Numbered from the stretch's first letter, positions 42,826-52,445 are shown. The stretch is DNA of 64,000 nt from an uncultured Eggerthella sp. (GCA_900542265.1 UQML01000005.1:1-64000), one strand, 5' to 3'. Numbers and translations are program-made. The notes: generated by a model from the sequence alone, not told the origin.

Positions 42826-43323
42826 TTAGCTCACCTTTGAACCACGCGACATAGCAATAATACCCGTACGAATAATCTCTTTAAGGCCATACGCACGCAA
42901 CAAATCTTCAATACCCTTAAGCTTATGCTGCGTTCCCGTTGCTTCAATTGTCAGTGAAGTTTTACCAACATCAACGATCTTCGCGCGGAAGATGTTAGCA
43001 ATTTCAATCACCTCAGAGCGATGCTCAGGAGTGACATGCACTTTGTAAAGAACCAACTCGCGCTCAATAGCATCCTCAGAAGTAAGGTCGGTAATCTTAT
43101 GAACACTAATAAGCTTATGAAGCTGTTTGGTAATTTGTTCAAACGCGGAATCATCACACGCAAGCACGATAGTCATACGCGCTAACGTGGGGTCTTCGGT
43201 AGGACCAACTGAGAGTGAATCAATATTAAAACCACGACGAGAGATTAATCCTGCAACACGAGATAAAACGCCTGATTTGTTTTCAACCAGAATAGATAGG
43301 ATGTGCATTGATGTTTTTTCCAT
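42826..43323 (-). CDS. ilvN: Acetolactate synthase, regulatory subunit
   Basis: 165 aa. N-terminal ACT domain HILSILVENKSGVLSRVAGLISRRGFNIDSL binds feedback valine; the C-terminal half matches the ALS small-subunit domain. It starts 2 nt after ilvB, so subunits are made together. IlvN/IlvH class, small-subunit length typical. Confidence 0.96.
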   Translation of the reverse strand: MEKTSMHILSILVENKSGVLSRVAGLISRRGFNIDSLSVGPTEDPTLARMTIVLACDDSAFEQITKQLHKLISVHKITDLTSEDAIERELVLYKVHVTPEHRSEVIEIANIFRAKIVDVGKTSLTIEATGTQHKLKGIEDLLRAYGLKEIIRTGIIAMSRGSKVS

Positions 43324-43325
43324 GA

Positions 43326-45311
43326 TTACTCCTCTCCATCCTGCTTGGTGGCTTCTTCGGGCGCTTTAGAAGCCATCTTAGTATTAATCTCATCAGCTTC
43401 ACGCAAAGCCGCATCGGCTAAATCAAGATCGGCATTAATGCTTGCCGCTTCTTTAGCAGCTTGTACCGCATGAGCCTTTTCTACCGCAATAACCGGAATT
43501 CCTTCATCGTTAACATCTTCGGAAGGATCGATCATTTCAACAATAGAGCCAACATTAATAGCGCCAATAATATCATCAAGAGGCGCTCCTGGCGCAACCA
43601 TAGGATATACATTTTCATCGCGATCAATGCGCATATCGAGCAAAGCAGGGCAATCAGCAGCAAGCAAACGTTTAAAGGCAGCCTCTAATTGATCGGGATC
43701 ACTTACCCGCTCAGCCTTCCAGCCATACGCATGAGCAAGCGCCACAAAATCTGGACATTCAGGCAATACCGTATGAGAATAGCGACCACCATAAAACAAG
43801 CCCTGCCATTGATGCACCATACCTAAGGCAGAGTTGTTCATCAATAAAACTTTTACGTTGATGCGCTCGATAGCAGCAGTGGCCATTTCTTGGATATTCA
43901 TCTGCAGTGACCCATCGCCAGCAATACACACTACTTGCTTGTCAGGACAAGCTACTTTAGCACCAACAGCTGCCGGTAAACCAAAGCCCATAGTACCCAG
44001 ACCGCCTGAAGTTAAAAACGTACGAGGCTTATCGCGATCAATATGTTGTGCAGCCCACATTTGATGCTGGCCAACTTCAGTAGTTACAATTGCGTCATCG
44101 GGAAGCATGCTTGAAAGTAAATCGAGCGCTGCTTCAGGAGAGATAGTACCTTTTTGCGTTGCAAGCGCTGGCTTATATAAAGGATGCTGAGCACGCCAGG
44201 CATTAACCTGTTCGAGCCATTCTTGAGTAATAGGAGCAACAGGGCTTTGATGAAGCTGATCTACCATACCTGACAAAATCACCTTCGCATCACCAACAAT
44301 AGGAATCTGCGCAACACGATTCTTTCCTATTTCAGCAGGATCAACATCAATATGAATAACTTTTGCATGTGATGCAAAGTCCGACAAACGGCCTGTCACA
44401 CGGTCAGAGAAACGAGCTCCTACCGCAATCAGTAAATCAGCATTGGTAAGTGCGTAGTTTGCGTATTGAGAACCATGCATGCCAACATGGCCCAAATTAA
44501 GAGGATGACTTGCAGGGAATGCACCTTTGCCCATCAGTGTTGTTACAACAGGAATCTGCAACGCTTCCGCAACCTCAAGCAATTCCTGCTCAGACTGAGA
44601 AGCAATAATGCCACCACCAATATAAAATATGGGTTTTTTGGCTGACTTCATCATCTCAATAGCTTGCTTAATCTGGCGTGTGTTGCCTTTAACAGTAGGT
44701 TTATAGGATGGAATATTGATATCCTCAGGATATTCAAACACCATCTCTGCGCCTGCTAAGTCAGAAGGAATATCAATAAGCACTGGACCAGGACGACCAG
44801 AATTGGCAATATAAAATGCTTCCCTAAAGGTACGGGTCATATCGTCTAAAGACTGCAGTAAATAGGAATGTTTTACTACGGGCATCGTAATACCAACAAT
44901 GTCAGATTCTTGGAAAGCGTCAGTACCAATAATATGACGGGGAACCTGACCAGTAATAACTACCATGGGAACTGAGTCCATATAAGCCGTAGCAATACCC
45001 GTTACCGTATTAGTGGCACCAGGTCCTGAAGTAACAATAACAACACCTGTCTTACCTGTAGCGCGTGCATATCCATCAGCCTCATGGGTAGCACCTTGCT
45101 CATGGCGTGCAAGTACGTGATGAATTTTGTCAGAATCATAGAGTGCATCATAGATCTTGATAGCTTGTCCTCCCGGATAGCCAAAAATCGTGTCGACACC
45201 CTCAGCTTCAAGAGAGGCAATAACAGCTTGCGCGCCTGTCATTACCTTCCCTTGTTTTTCAGTATTTGGGCCCAATCCCATTTTTTTTTCGTATTCTTTA
45301 TCGATGATCAT
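43326..45311 (-). CDS. ilvB: Acetolactate synthase, catalytic subunit, with extra C-terminal tail
   Basis: 661 aa, longer than the usual 560-600. TPP enzymes' Glu in RHEQGATHEADGYAR, middle FAD-type domain, and GDGSLQMNIQEMATAA for Mg-TPP are present. The core ends at VYPMVAPGAPLDDIIG, near residue 583. The following 78 residues are Ala/Glu/Asp-rich and probably helical, with no known domain. Its ATG overlaps the ilvD stop (ATGA). The tail may mediate contact with IlvN or other ilv enzymes; that is speculation. Confidence 0.95.
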   Translation of the reverse strand: MIIDKEYEKKMGLGPNTEKQGKVMTGAQAVIASLEAEGVDTIFGYPGGQAIKIYDALYDSDKIHHVLARHEQGATHEADGYARATGKTGVVIVTSGPGATNTVTGIATAYMDSVPMVVITGQVPRHIIGTDAFQESDIVGITMPVVKHSYLLQSLDDMTRTFREAFYIANSGRPGPVLIDIPSDLAGAEMVFEYPEDINIPSYKPTVKGNTRQIKQAIEMMKSAKKPIFYIGGGIIASQSEQELLEVAEALQIPVVTTLMGKGAFPASHPLNLGHVGMHGSQYANYALTNADLLIAVGARFSDRVTGRLSDFASHAKVIHIDVDPAEIGKNRVAQIPIVGDAKVILSGMVDQLHQSPVAPITQEWLEQVNAWRAQHPLYKPALATQKGTISPEAALDLLSSMLPDDAIVTTEVGQHQMWAAQHIDRDKPRTFLTSGGLGTMGFGLPAAVGAKVACPDKQVVCIAGDGSLQMNIQEMATAAIERINVKVLLMNNSALGMVHQWQGLFYGGRYSHTVLPECPDFVALAHAYGWKAERVSDPDQLEAAFKRLLAADCPALLDMRIDRDENVYPMVAPGAPLDDIIGAINVGSIVEMIDPSEDVNDEGIPVIAVEKAHAVQAAKEAASINADLDLADAALREADEINTKMASKAPEEATKQDGEE

Positions 45312-46966
45312 CCGAAATATGCCCCCTTATCGGCGCTTGAAACCAAACGCGCATAACGCGCCAAAACTCCCGTTGCGTGCTTAGGTGCTGGTGGTTCCCA
45401 AGCTACACGACGTGTTTCGAGCTCTTCATCAGAAACTTCTAAGACCAAAGATCCTGCATCAATATCAATGGAAATAATGTCACCTTCATGCACCAAAGCG
45501 ATAGGACCACCTGCTTGCGCTTCTGGGCTTACGTGTCCAATAGCAGGACCTTTGGTTGCACCAGAAAAGCGGCCATCGGTAATAAGGGCAACAGACTTAT
45601 CGAGTCCCATGCCACAAATTGCTGAAGTTGGAGTTAGCATCTCACGCATACCTGGACCACCTGCTGGACCCTCATAGCGGATAACAACAACATCACCAGG
45701 ATTGATCTTGCCGCCAAAAATTGCCTCACATGCTTCTTCTTCAGAATTAAAGACGCGCGCAGGACCAGTATGCTTACGCATATCATCTGAAACAGCCGAT
45801 TGTTTAACCACACCACAGTTAGGTGCTAGATTTCCGCGCATAACACGCAATCCACCCACTTCACTGTAAGCGTTTTCAACAGTGCGAACAATCTCACCAT
45901 CAACAAGCGGTGCTTGCGCAATCCACTCCCCCATAGTTCCATGGCAAGTAAGAGCATTCTCATCCAAAAGGCCATGACGACCAAGTTCGCCAATGATAGC
46001 TGAGATGCCACCAACCTTATTAAGGTCTTGAATATGAAGTGGTCCAGCAGGAGCAATACGCGTAATGTTAGGTATCTCCGAACAAATTTCATCCCAATCA
46101 TCCATAGTGATAGGGCATCCTGCTGCATGGGCGATAGCGGTTAAATGCAGCATAGTATTAGTTGAACCACCAAAAGCCATATCAAGCGCCATACCATTAT
46201 GGATGGATGCTTTATTGATGATATCGAGTGCAGTAATGCCTTTATCAAAAAGCTCCATTACCTTCATGCCTGCATGTTTAGCAAGACGAATGCGCTCAGA
46301 AAATACAGCAGGGATTGTACCGTTACCAGGAAGAGCAATACCTAATCCTTCAGAGAGGCATGCAATAGAGTTTGCGGTAAACATGCCTGAACAACTACCG
46401 CAGGTAGGACAAGCAGTGTTTTCAAACCATTTGCACTCTTCTTCAGTCATCGTACCAGCGGTAACTTGCCCAACAGCATCAAAGAGGGTATTGAGATCAG
46501 TCTGATTTCCGCAGGTATCTTCGCCAGCAAGCATAGGGCCGCCAGAAATTAGCACTGTCGGAATATTTAAGCGACAGGCAGCGATAAGCATGCCAGGCAC
46601 AACTTTATCACATGAAGGAATCAACACCATCGCATCAAATTGATGACCCTGAACAGCACATTCGACCGAGTCAGCAATAACCTCTCGACTTGTAAGCGAA
46701 TAATGCATACCATCATGATTCATAGCAATACCGTCACAAACACCAATCGTGGTCATTTGTACGGGCGTACCACCTGCCATGCGGACACCTGCTTTTACTG
46801 CATCGGCAATAGTCTGAAGATGAATGTGTCCGGGGATGATTTCATTTTGCGATGAGATTACGGCGACTAAGGGACGCTCAAGCTCTTCATCAGTAAATCC
46901 ATCAGCTTTAAGCAATGAACGATGGGGTGCACGGGCCAGTCCCTTTTTAATTGCGTCACTACGCAT
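45308..46966 (-). CDS. ilvD: Dihydroxy-acid dehydratase
   Basis: 552 aa. Fe-S ligands in IPSCDKVVPGM and CPTCGSCSGMFTANS, plus TIGVCDGIAMNHDGM. It makes the 2-oxo acids for valine and isoleucine. First gene of the ilvDBNC operon. The ATG lies about 100 nt after an attenuator-type terminator in a long structured leader. In B. subtilis ilvD stands apart, so this order is not universal. Confidence 0.96.
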   Translation of the reverse strand: MRSDAIKKGLARAPHRSLLKADGFTDEELERPLVAVISSQNEIIPGHIHLQTIADAVKAGVRMAGGTPVQMTTIGVCDGIAMNHDGMHYSLTSREVIADSVECAVQGHQFDAMVLIPSCDKVVPGMLIAACRLNIPTVLISGGPMLAGEDTCGNQTDLNTLFDAVGQVTAGTMTEEECKWFENTACPTCGSCSGMFTANSIACLSEGLGIALPGNGTIPAVFSERIRLAKHAGMKVMELFDKGITALDIINKASIHNGMALDMAFGGSTNTMLHLTAIAHAAGCPITMDDWDEICSEIPNITRIAPAGPLHIQDLNKVGGISAIIGELGRHGLLDENALTCHGTMGEWIAQAPLVDGEIVRTVENAYSEVGGLRVMRGNLAPNCGVVKQSAVSDDMRKHTGPARVFNSEEEACEAIFGGKINPGDVVVIRYEGPAGGPGMREMLTPTSAICGMGLDKSVALITDGRFSGATKGPAIGHVSPEAQAGGPIALVHEGDIISIDIDAGSLVLEVSDEELETRRVAWEPPAPKHATGVLARYARLVSSADKGAYFG

Positions 46967-47066
46967 TGTACTTCTACCTACCTCTCTATTCTTTTATGAC
47001 ACCTTATAAAGGTAATGTCATATTCTCCTTTATGTATTGCGGTTGCGCGAGAAAAGCACTCCATAT

Positions 47067-47105
47067 AAAAAAATCCTCATGCACCATTCATACGCTGCAT
47101 CAGGA
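47067..47105 (-). terminator. Attenuator terminator in the ilvD leader
   Basis: Minus strand: TCCT-G-ATGCA stem pairing with TGCAT-G-AGGA (one internal mismatch), a 12-nt loop, then TTTTTTT. It lies 100 nt before the ilvD ATG with no gene before it, so it can only work by conditional termination. Confidence 0.8.
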
Positions 47106-47345
47106 CCATATACTCACTAACCAGATAGACATCTATCCAAGTTAAGACTAATCACGGAGTCACCGATTCAACGTACTAGCCTCATGTCTCATTGAAGATC
47201 ATCCAATACTAAGACATCAGACGTTCTGACTGAATAGCTCAAAGGTGCCTTTCAGACCGTCCACCATCGGTTTTCACCAACCACCGACTCTCTATAAATG
47301 ATGGATTCGTCCCTACTTTTCCTCATCAACGCTTTTCTATGTTTG
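47067..47345 (-). promoter_or_regulatory. T-box-like leader upstream of ilvDBNC (divergent)
   Basis: Minus strand, 5' to 3': a T-box stem I opening GTTGATGAGGAAAAGTAG (about 47331-47314), the AGAGAGTCGGTGG distal motif (47293-47281), and the specifier strand GAAAGGCACCTTTGAGC (47253-47237). The apparent specifier is GGC (47249-47247). A poorly conserved antiterminator follows, with GAGGCTAGTACGTTG (47183-47169) where AGGGTGGNACCGCG is expected, and then the terminator at 47105-47067. T-boxes read uncharged tRNA. For an ilv operon Ile, Leu or Val is expected; GGC would read tRNA-Gly. Confidence 0.65.
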
Positions 47346-47348
47346 ACC

Positions 47349-47376
47349 ATCATAGCACGGAATGCTTGCTTGACTA
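47349..47376 (-). promoter_or_regulatory. ilvD operon promoter
   Basis: Minus strand TAGTCA (47376-47371), a 16-bp spacer and TATGAT (47354-47349). Transcription would start near 47342, just before the T-box stem I. Same box layout as the rpsA promoter. Confidence 0.6.
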
Positions 47377-47542
47377 GAGCTTTCTTTTCATACGTATCAG
47401 CAAAGTTTGCCAACGACGTAACCAACAAGCAAAACTACCAAATTACTCTGTTCTTTTTAATACAGTGCATCAAAACATATTATTTGTTACACTCACTCAT
47501 TGATAATGCACCTTTTATATGGAATTCAGGTTATCCCCCGCT

Positions 47543-48430
47543 ATGAATCTTGCTCATTTAACCTATTTCAAAACGCTCGCTGAAACAAAGACGTATCGTG
47601 ATACTGCCTATGAGTGTTCTATTTCTTAATCCACTCTTTCAAATGCCATTAACGGGTTAGAAAAAGAACTTGGTACATCTCTTTTTGTTCGTAATAAAGG
47701 CTTAGCTGAGCTAACCGAGACCGGGCACATCTTTTATACTTACGTTGACACCTCACTCCGTTTTCTCAATAACGGCATTGATATTGTTAAAGAACGCTCG
47801 GGCAAACAAATCCGCGAGATTACTATTGGAACCATTTTGTCTGCTCAAAGTCACGATTGGTCAGAACTAATTTATGACTACCGCAAACAAGTTCATGGTA
47901 ATGTGCAAATCAATGTTGTTCAATCAACGACTCCAGAAATTCTCAAAGATATTAAAGCGGGGAAAATCGATGTCGCTTTCTGCGGATCCCTTGGTCCTGA
48001 TCCAGATTTAATGCAATGCCCTCGCTGGTCACAAGGCGTTGTTCTCGTCGTCAACAAAGATCATCCTTTTGCCAAACGCGATCATATATCACTAACCGAA
48101 TTAGTTAATCACTACCTGATTTCCTATACCTTAGATGGCCCAATTGGCCCACCACTTACAGCACTTATTAAAGGAAGAGATCTCACTGTAGATTGTTTAT
48201 ATAACGATGAGATTACGCTTGCTTCGATTGTTGCATCCAATCCCGACATTATGGCTATTGCTTGTAATTCATGGCTTTTAAGCTCGTATGGAGATCACAT
48301 TAAGCTTGTTTATATTGAAGAAGCTGATGATGATTTTAGACAAATCTTTTTTAGCTATTTAGCCAATTCGGAAAAACCCCGCATTGTCGAAGAGTTTATC
48401 AAGCTCGTAACTCAAAGTTGCATTTCTTAA
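47543..48430 (+). pseudogene. LysR-family regulator broken by a nonsense codon in the HTH
   Basis: 296 codons in one frame from ATG 47543. The first part reads MNLAHLTYFKTLAETKTYRD...CSIS, then TAA at 47627-47629, then STLSNAINGLEKELGTSLFV. The stop sits exactly where LysR proteins have Gln in ISQSTLS, so one C-to-T change (CAA to TAA) explains it. The rest, including the effector-binding domain (to KLVTQSCIS), is intact. It is divergent from ilvDBNC and so probably once regulated it. Recent inactivation, a variant allele or a sequencing error are possible. A TTG at 47837 could give only the effector domain. Confidence 0.85.
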
Positions 48431-48441
48431 AAGCCCTGTAT

Positions 48442-48476
48442 AAAACAAATGACCGCCTAAGGCGGTCATTTGTTTT
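48442..48476 (+). terminator. Terminator after the LysR gene
   Basis: 16-bp perfect stem (AAAACAAATGACCGCC / GGCGGTCATTTGTTTT) with a TAA loop, T-rich 3' arm. Confidence 0.9.
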
Positions 48477-48903
48477 CTTGAAATATCAATCTTTTCCCTC
48501 TAGACATCTCTAAAAGACTGATATTTCACTATCTGAAAGAGCATCCCCATACTCACAATCAGATCATTCCCTGCGGTAAGGATTATCACTTACCATATTC
48601 CTTGCGGACTTCTTCTGTCTTGAATCGACGCTTCCTCTATATCCCCCGGAGGAAGCGTCTCTTTCAAGGCCTTGTTAGTTTATACTCCATAATGAAAATT
48701 AAAGATACTTAATTATTTTAATAATTTCGACTTATTATTCAAATTTCTGAAGATTACCGTGAACATGTTCATTATTTTGGACAAATTCTTTATTTTGGGT
48801 ATTTTTTAAAGCTCCCTTTCCCTTGTTATTTCAGTGTTCAACACCCTCATCTCTACTACACTAAGATTGTTTACGCATCATCAGATGAAATAAGGATGAG
48901 TTT
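48477..48903. other. Intergenic region before the gamma-CA gene
   Basis: About 427 bases, no gene seen. It holds an 11-bp hairpin, GACGCTTCCTC / GAGGAAGCGTC at 48627-48659, followed by TCTTTC. It also holds a very AT-rich part (48690-48810) with a perfect 12-bp palindrome TGAACATGTTCA (48760-48771) and two TTATTTTGG-type direct repeats (about 48771-48799). The promoter of the downstream gene is not clear. Confidence 0.55.
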
Positions 48904-49461
48904 ATGTATCTTTGGAATGTTGAAGTTAATCCCGACGCAGCACTAGCACACAATGCTACCGTTATGGGCAATGTCCATCTTGCAGAAAAAGTATCAGTCT
49001 ATCCAAACAGCGTTATTCGTGCTGACAACTACGAAATAGCTATTGGTAACGAAACCAACATCCAAGATAACTGCACCGTTCATGTTAGCGTCTCTGGACC
49101 GTGCCATATTGGCAGCAAAGTCACTGTTGGCCATAATGCCATCATCCATGGATGCATAATTGAAGACGAGTGTCTCATTGGCATGGGCGCTATTGTTATG
49201 GATCATGCTCGCGTTGGAAGGGGAAGCGTTATTGGTGCTGGCGCCCTCGTTCCTGAGGGTATGGAAATACCGCCTTATTCGCTCGTGGTAGGCATTCCAG
49301 CAAGAATAAAACGCTCAATTACTCCAGAAGAACACAAAGAACAGTTACGCCAATGTCAGATGTATGTGGAAGAATCGCAGGCTATGGCGCAAGCCGGAGT
49401 GTTTTATTTTGGAAGTTCAATACCCTTTGATCATGCCACCATCTTACTTAAACAGTCTTAA
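48904..49461 (+). CDS. Gamma-carbonic-anhydrase-like hexapeptide-repeat protein
   Basis: 185 aa left-handed beta-helix protein. Three putative zinc ligands are all present: His60 (TVHV), His77 (VGHN) and His82 (IHG). The hexapeptide repeats run from about residue 10 to 140, followed by a C-terminal helix. YrdA/PaaY-type members bind zinc; few have proven CO2 hydratase activity, so function is open. It has a GGATGAGTTT site before its ATG. It ends only 2 nt from the convergent pnp stop, with no terminator between. Confidence 0.85.
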   Translation: MYLWNVEVNPDAALAHNATVMGNVHLAEKVSVYPNSVIRADNYEIAIGNETNIQDNCTVHVSVSGPCHIGSKVTVGHNAIIHGCIIEDECLIGMGAIVMDHARVGRGSVIGAGALVPEGMEIPPYSLVVGIPARIKRSITPEEHKEQLRQCQMYVEESQAMAQAGVFYFGSSIPFDHATILLKQS

Positions 49462-49463
49462 GC

Positions 49464-50309
49464 CTATATACATGTCGTAATAAAAGCATTCATCAATGTT
49501 TTAAAGTCTGTTTCTGCTTGCAAGGCAGCATCCATTACTTCATCAGAGTTCGGATCAGCACCTTCAATACCGCAGGCCATGTTTGAAATAAAGGAAAGAC
49601 CAACAACACGCATACCAACATGACGAGCAGCTATTACTTCTTCAACTACACTCATGGCAACAGTATCAGCGCCCCATAAAGAAAACATTTTTATTTCAGC
49701 AGGAGTTTCAAAACTTGGTCCTAGTAAACCAAGATACACACCTTCATGCACTTCAATATTAAGGTGCGACGCAAGTTCAAGCAAGGCAACACGAAGTGCT
49801 GAATCATAAGCATCAAGCATAGGAACAAACCGTTGCGCCATGTGTGATTGCTCAACACCAACAAGAGGATTGCGACCAGTGAAATTAATATGATCTTTCA
49901 TGCAGCAAAAAGAGCCAACACTATAGGTTCTATTAATTGCTCCTGCAGCATTAGTGGTAATGAGTGTATCAATACCAGCTGCATGCATTACCCATACAGG
50001 AAAAGCAACTTCAACAGCACTTGCTCCCTCATAACCATGGATGCGTCCCTGCATGCAAAGCACAGGAATGGTCGCATCCGTATCAAGATATCCGATGACA
50101 AACTGACCTTTATGCCCTTCTGCGGTTGAAACACGCATAAAAGGAACTTCGTTATACGGTAAAATACGTGCATGATGCAATGCGTCCGCATAAAAATTAA
50201 GGCCGCTCCCTAAGATCAGTCCACATACAGGCTGAACCCCATCGAGAAAATCACACAAAACCTGCGCGGCTTGTGCAATATGCTTTTGAAGATCAATATC
50301 TTGCGCCAT
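49464..50309 (-). CDS. Purine nucleoside phosphorylase (trimeric type)
   Basis: 281 aa from ATG 50309 with AAGGA upstream; a longer reading is unsupported. GLILGSGLNFYADAL, the TNAAGAINRTYSVGSF phosphate/purine region, DHINFTGRNPL and GPSFETPAEI are hallmarks of the low-molecular-weight PNP family, which splits inosine and guanosine (or 2'-deoxy forms) with phosphate. It follows prmC on the same strand. The adenosine-specific hexameric type is excluded by sequence. Confidence 0.92.
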   Translation of the reverse strand: MAQDIDLQKHIAQAAQVLCDFLDGVQPVCGLILGSGLNFYADALHHARILPYNEVPFMRVSTAEGHKGQFVIGYLDTDATIPVLCMQGRIHGYEGASAVEVAFPVWVMHAAGIDTLITTNAAGAINRTYSVGSFCCMKDHINFTGRNPLVGVEQSHMAQRFVPMLDAYDSALRVALLELASHLNIEVHEGVYLGLLGPSFETPAEIKMFSLWGADTVAMSVVEEVIAARHVGMRVVGLSFISNMACGIEGADPNSDEVMDAALQAETDFKTLMNAFITTCI

Positions 50310-50382
50310 GATGTTCTTCCTTTCAAAAACCGAACATTGTTTTACAAGCTCGCCGATGCATGGATTGGTGAAGATACACGGT

Positions 50383-51324
50383 TTAAGAATATAGAGGACG
50401 ATAAGCAATAAGGATGCGATCTACTCCCGTCAAGTCTTTCTTTATCTCGCACCGTTCAAAGCCAGCTTTTTCAGCAAGCGCACGCGCTTCTTCAAGATGT
50501 TCTTCAAAAAGCTCTAATCCCAAAAGACCACCCGGTTTTAAAGCGCATAAGGCATCGGGTAATAAACGCCGCACCACGTTAAGTCCATCTTTTCCACCAT
50601 CCAGAGCAAGAGCGGGATCATAGTCCGTCACTTCTTTGTCGAGTGTTACCAGCACTGAGTGAGGGATATAGGGAGGATTAGAAATAATACAATCAAACGT
50701 TTCTTTTTTGCCGGGAAGCAATGCTTCAAAAAGATCAGATTTAAGCACCGTAACCCTATCAGACAGATCAAGTTCATCGACATTTTTTTGGGCTAATGCA
50801 AGCGCGTGATCGTCAATATCAGTAGCAATTACGGTTGCAGCAGGATACTCATAGGCTATTGAACAGGCAATGCAACCTGATCCTGTACAAAGATCAAGCA
50901 CCTGCAAGGGCTTTGCCGATGCGGGTGAAATAACTTCAAATCCTTCTTCGTCATAGGTGACAATATCGGTTGTTTTATCAAGATCGAGCGCTGAAAAGCA
51001 CTCACTCACTAAAATCTCGGTTTCAGGACGAGGAATCAAAACACCTTTTTCCACCGAAAGGTTGAGATATCTAAAAGGCGCTTTACCACTAATAAGCTGA
51101 AGAGGCTCACCCGTTGCACGGCGGGCAACCCACTCACGCATTATCGCGCGCTCACTAGCTGAGAGTGGTTGATCAAAATGCGTATAGAGCTCGATGCGCG
51201 ATAAACCAGTTACTTCAGACAATAGCCACTGGGCTGATACCAGTGGCTGAGGATCTTGGTGGCGCTCAAGATACCCTTGACACCACGCGAGAATGTCTTT
51301 AATTGTCCAGATGGCGTCACTCAC
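50383..51324 (-). CDS. prmC: Release factor glutamine methyltransferase PrmC
   Basis: 313 aa. N-terminal helical domain (LSEVTGLSRIELYTHFDQPL) and a SAM methyltransferase domain with LDLCTGSGCIACSIAYEYP and catalytic ISNPPYIPH. It methylates the GGQ glutamine of RF1 and RF2. It lies 15 nt after prfA, the usual partner. Both release factor genes are in this window. Confidence 0.96.
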   Translation of the reverse strand: MSDAIWTIKDILAWCQGYLERHQDPQPLVSAQWLLSEVTGLSRIELYTHFDQPLSASERAIMREWVARRATGEPLQLISGKAPFRYLNLSVEKGVLIPRPETEILVSECFSALDLDKTTDIVTYDEEGFEVISPASAKPLQVLDLCTGSGCIACSIAYEYPAATVIATDIDDHALALAQKNVDELDLSDRVTVLKSDLFEALLPGKKETFDCIISNPPYIPHSVLVTLDKEVTDYDPALALDGGKDGLNVVRRLLPDALCALKPGGLLGLELFEEHLEEARALAEKAGFERCEIKKDLTGVDRILIAYRPLYS

Positions 51325-51339
51325 TACACTACTTCTTAC

Positions 51340-52398
51340 TTATACAGCCTCTTCGAGCTTGGCAGCACGATCAGCGGCTTGGAGTGCAGTAATGACATCC
51401 CCCAAAAGATCTCCCATCAAAACACCGTTATAGGTTGAGTTAAATCCAATGCGATGATCTGTTACGCGGTCTTGTGGTCCGTTGTAAGTGCGAATTTTTT
51501 CTGCACGATCTCCCGAACCAATTTGAGCAAGACGCTTTGCGCCTTCAGCAGCTTGCTGCTCAGCAAGCATTTTTTCATACAAACGTGCACGCAAAACCGC
51601 CATAGCAGCAATCTTATTTTGCAACTGAGATTTTTGATCTTGCGATTGGACTACCAAACCTGTAGGCAAATGAGTAATACGAACTGCTGAGTCAGTCGTA
51701 TTAACACACTGACCGCCCGGTCCTCCTGCACGATACACATCAATGCGGAGATCGCCTTCATTGATCTCAACATCGATCTCATCTGCTTCGGGCAATACAG
51801 CTACCGTTGCCGTTGAGGTATGAATACGTCCTTGTGATTCAGTCTTAGGGACACGCTGAACACGATGAACCCCTGATTCAAACTTCATAACTGAATACAC
51901 TTTATCGCCCATCACTTTGAACTGGATTTCTTTATACCCACCAGCTTCAGAGGGAGATACGTCCATGGTCTCGGTTTTCCAACCTTGTGCAGCGGCAAAG
52001 CGCTCATACATTTTATACAAATCACCTGCGAAAATGGCAGCCTCATCGCCACCTGCAGCAGCACGAATTTCAACAATAATATCTTTTTCATCGGCGGGAT
52101 CAGAAGGGATCAACATGAACTTGATTTCTTCTTCAAGTTCTGGCAACCGTGCTTCAATGGATGCAATCTCTTCTTGAGCGAATTCCTTCATGTCAGCATC
52201 AGAAAGCATTTCTTTTGCAGCAGCCAAATCATCAAGCGCTTGGATGTATTCTTTTGAGATCTTAACGAGTGGACCTTGATCAGAATACTCTTTAGCAAGC
52301 TTGTTATATTCTGATTGGTGTGCAACTACCTCAGGATTACCTAATTTAGCTTCAAGTTCCTTGTAGGCATCAATAATCTTTTCAAGCTTTTCGCGCAT
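51340..52398 (-). CDS. prfA: Peptide chain release factor 1
   Basis: 352 aa from the second of two close ATGs (52398), since AAGGA is 5 nt before it. GGQ in YRAGGPGGQCVNTTDSAV, and the PxT-type stop codon recognition region. RF1 reads UAA and UAG. It heads the prfA-prmC pair. No frameshift or oddity. Confidence 0.96.
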   Translation of the reverse strand: MREKLEKIIDAYKELEAKLGNPEVVAHQSEYNKLAKEYSDQGPLVKISKEYIQALDDLAAAKEMLSDADMKEFAQEEIASIEARLPELEEEIKFMLIPSDPADEKDIIVEIRAAAGGDEAAIFAGDLYKMYERFAAAQGWKTETMDVSPSEAGGYKEIQFKVMGDKVYSVMKFESGVHRVQRVPKTESQGRIHTSTATVAVLPEADEIDVEINEGDLRIDVYRAGGPGGQCVNTTDSAVRITHLPTGLVVQSQDQKSQLQNKIAAMAVLRARLYEKMLAEQQAAEGAKRLAQIGSGDRAEKIRTYNGPQDRVTDHRIGFNSTYNGVLMGDLLGDVITALQAADRAAKLEEAV

Positions 52399-52445
52399 CG
52401 TCATCCTTACTTAACGTGAATACTTCAGTTAGTTACTAGAGATAG

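Noticed and set aside
47837..48430. Short stand-alone effector-binding protein starting at TTG 47837
   Set aside because: The frame continues upstream with a clear LysR HTH broken by one stop, so a pseudogene is the better description.
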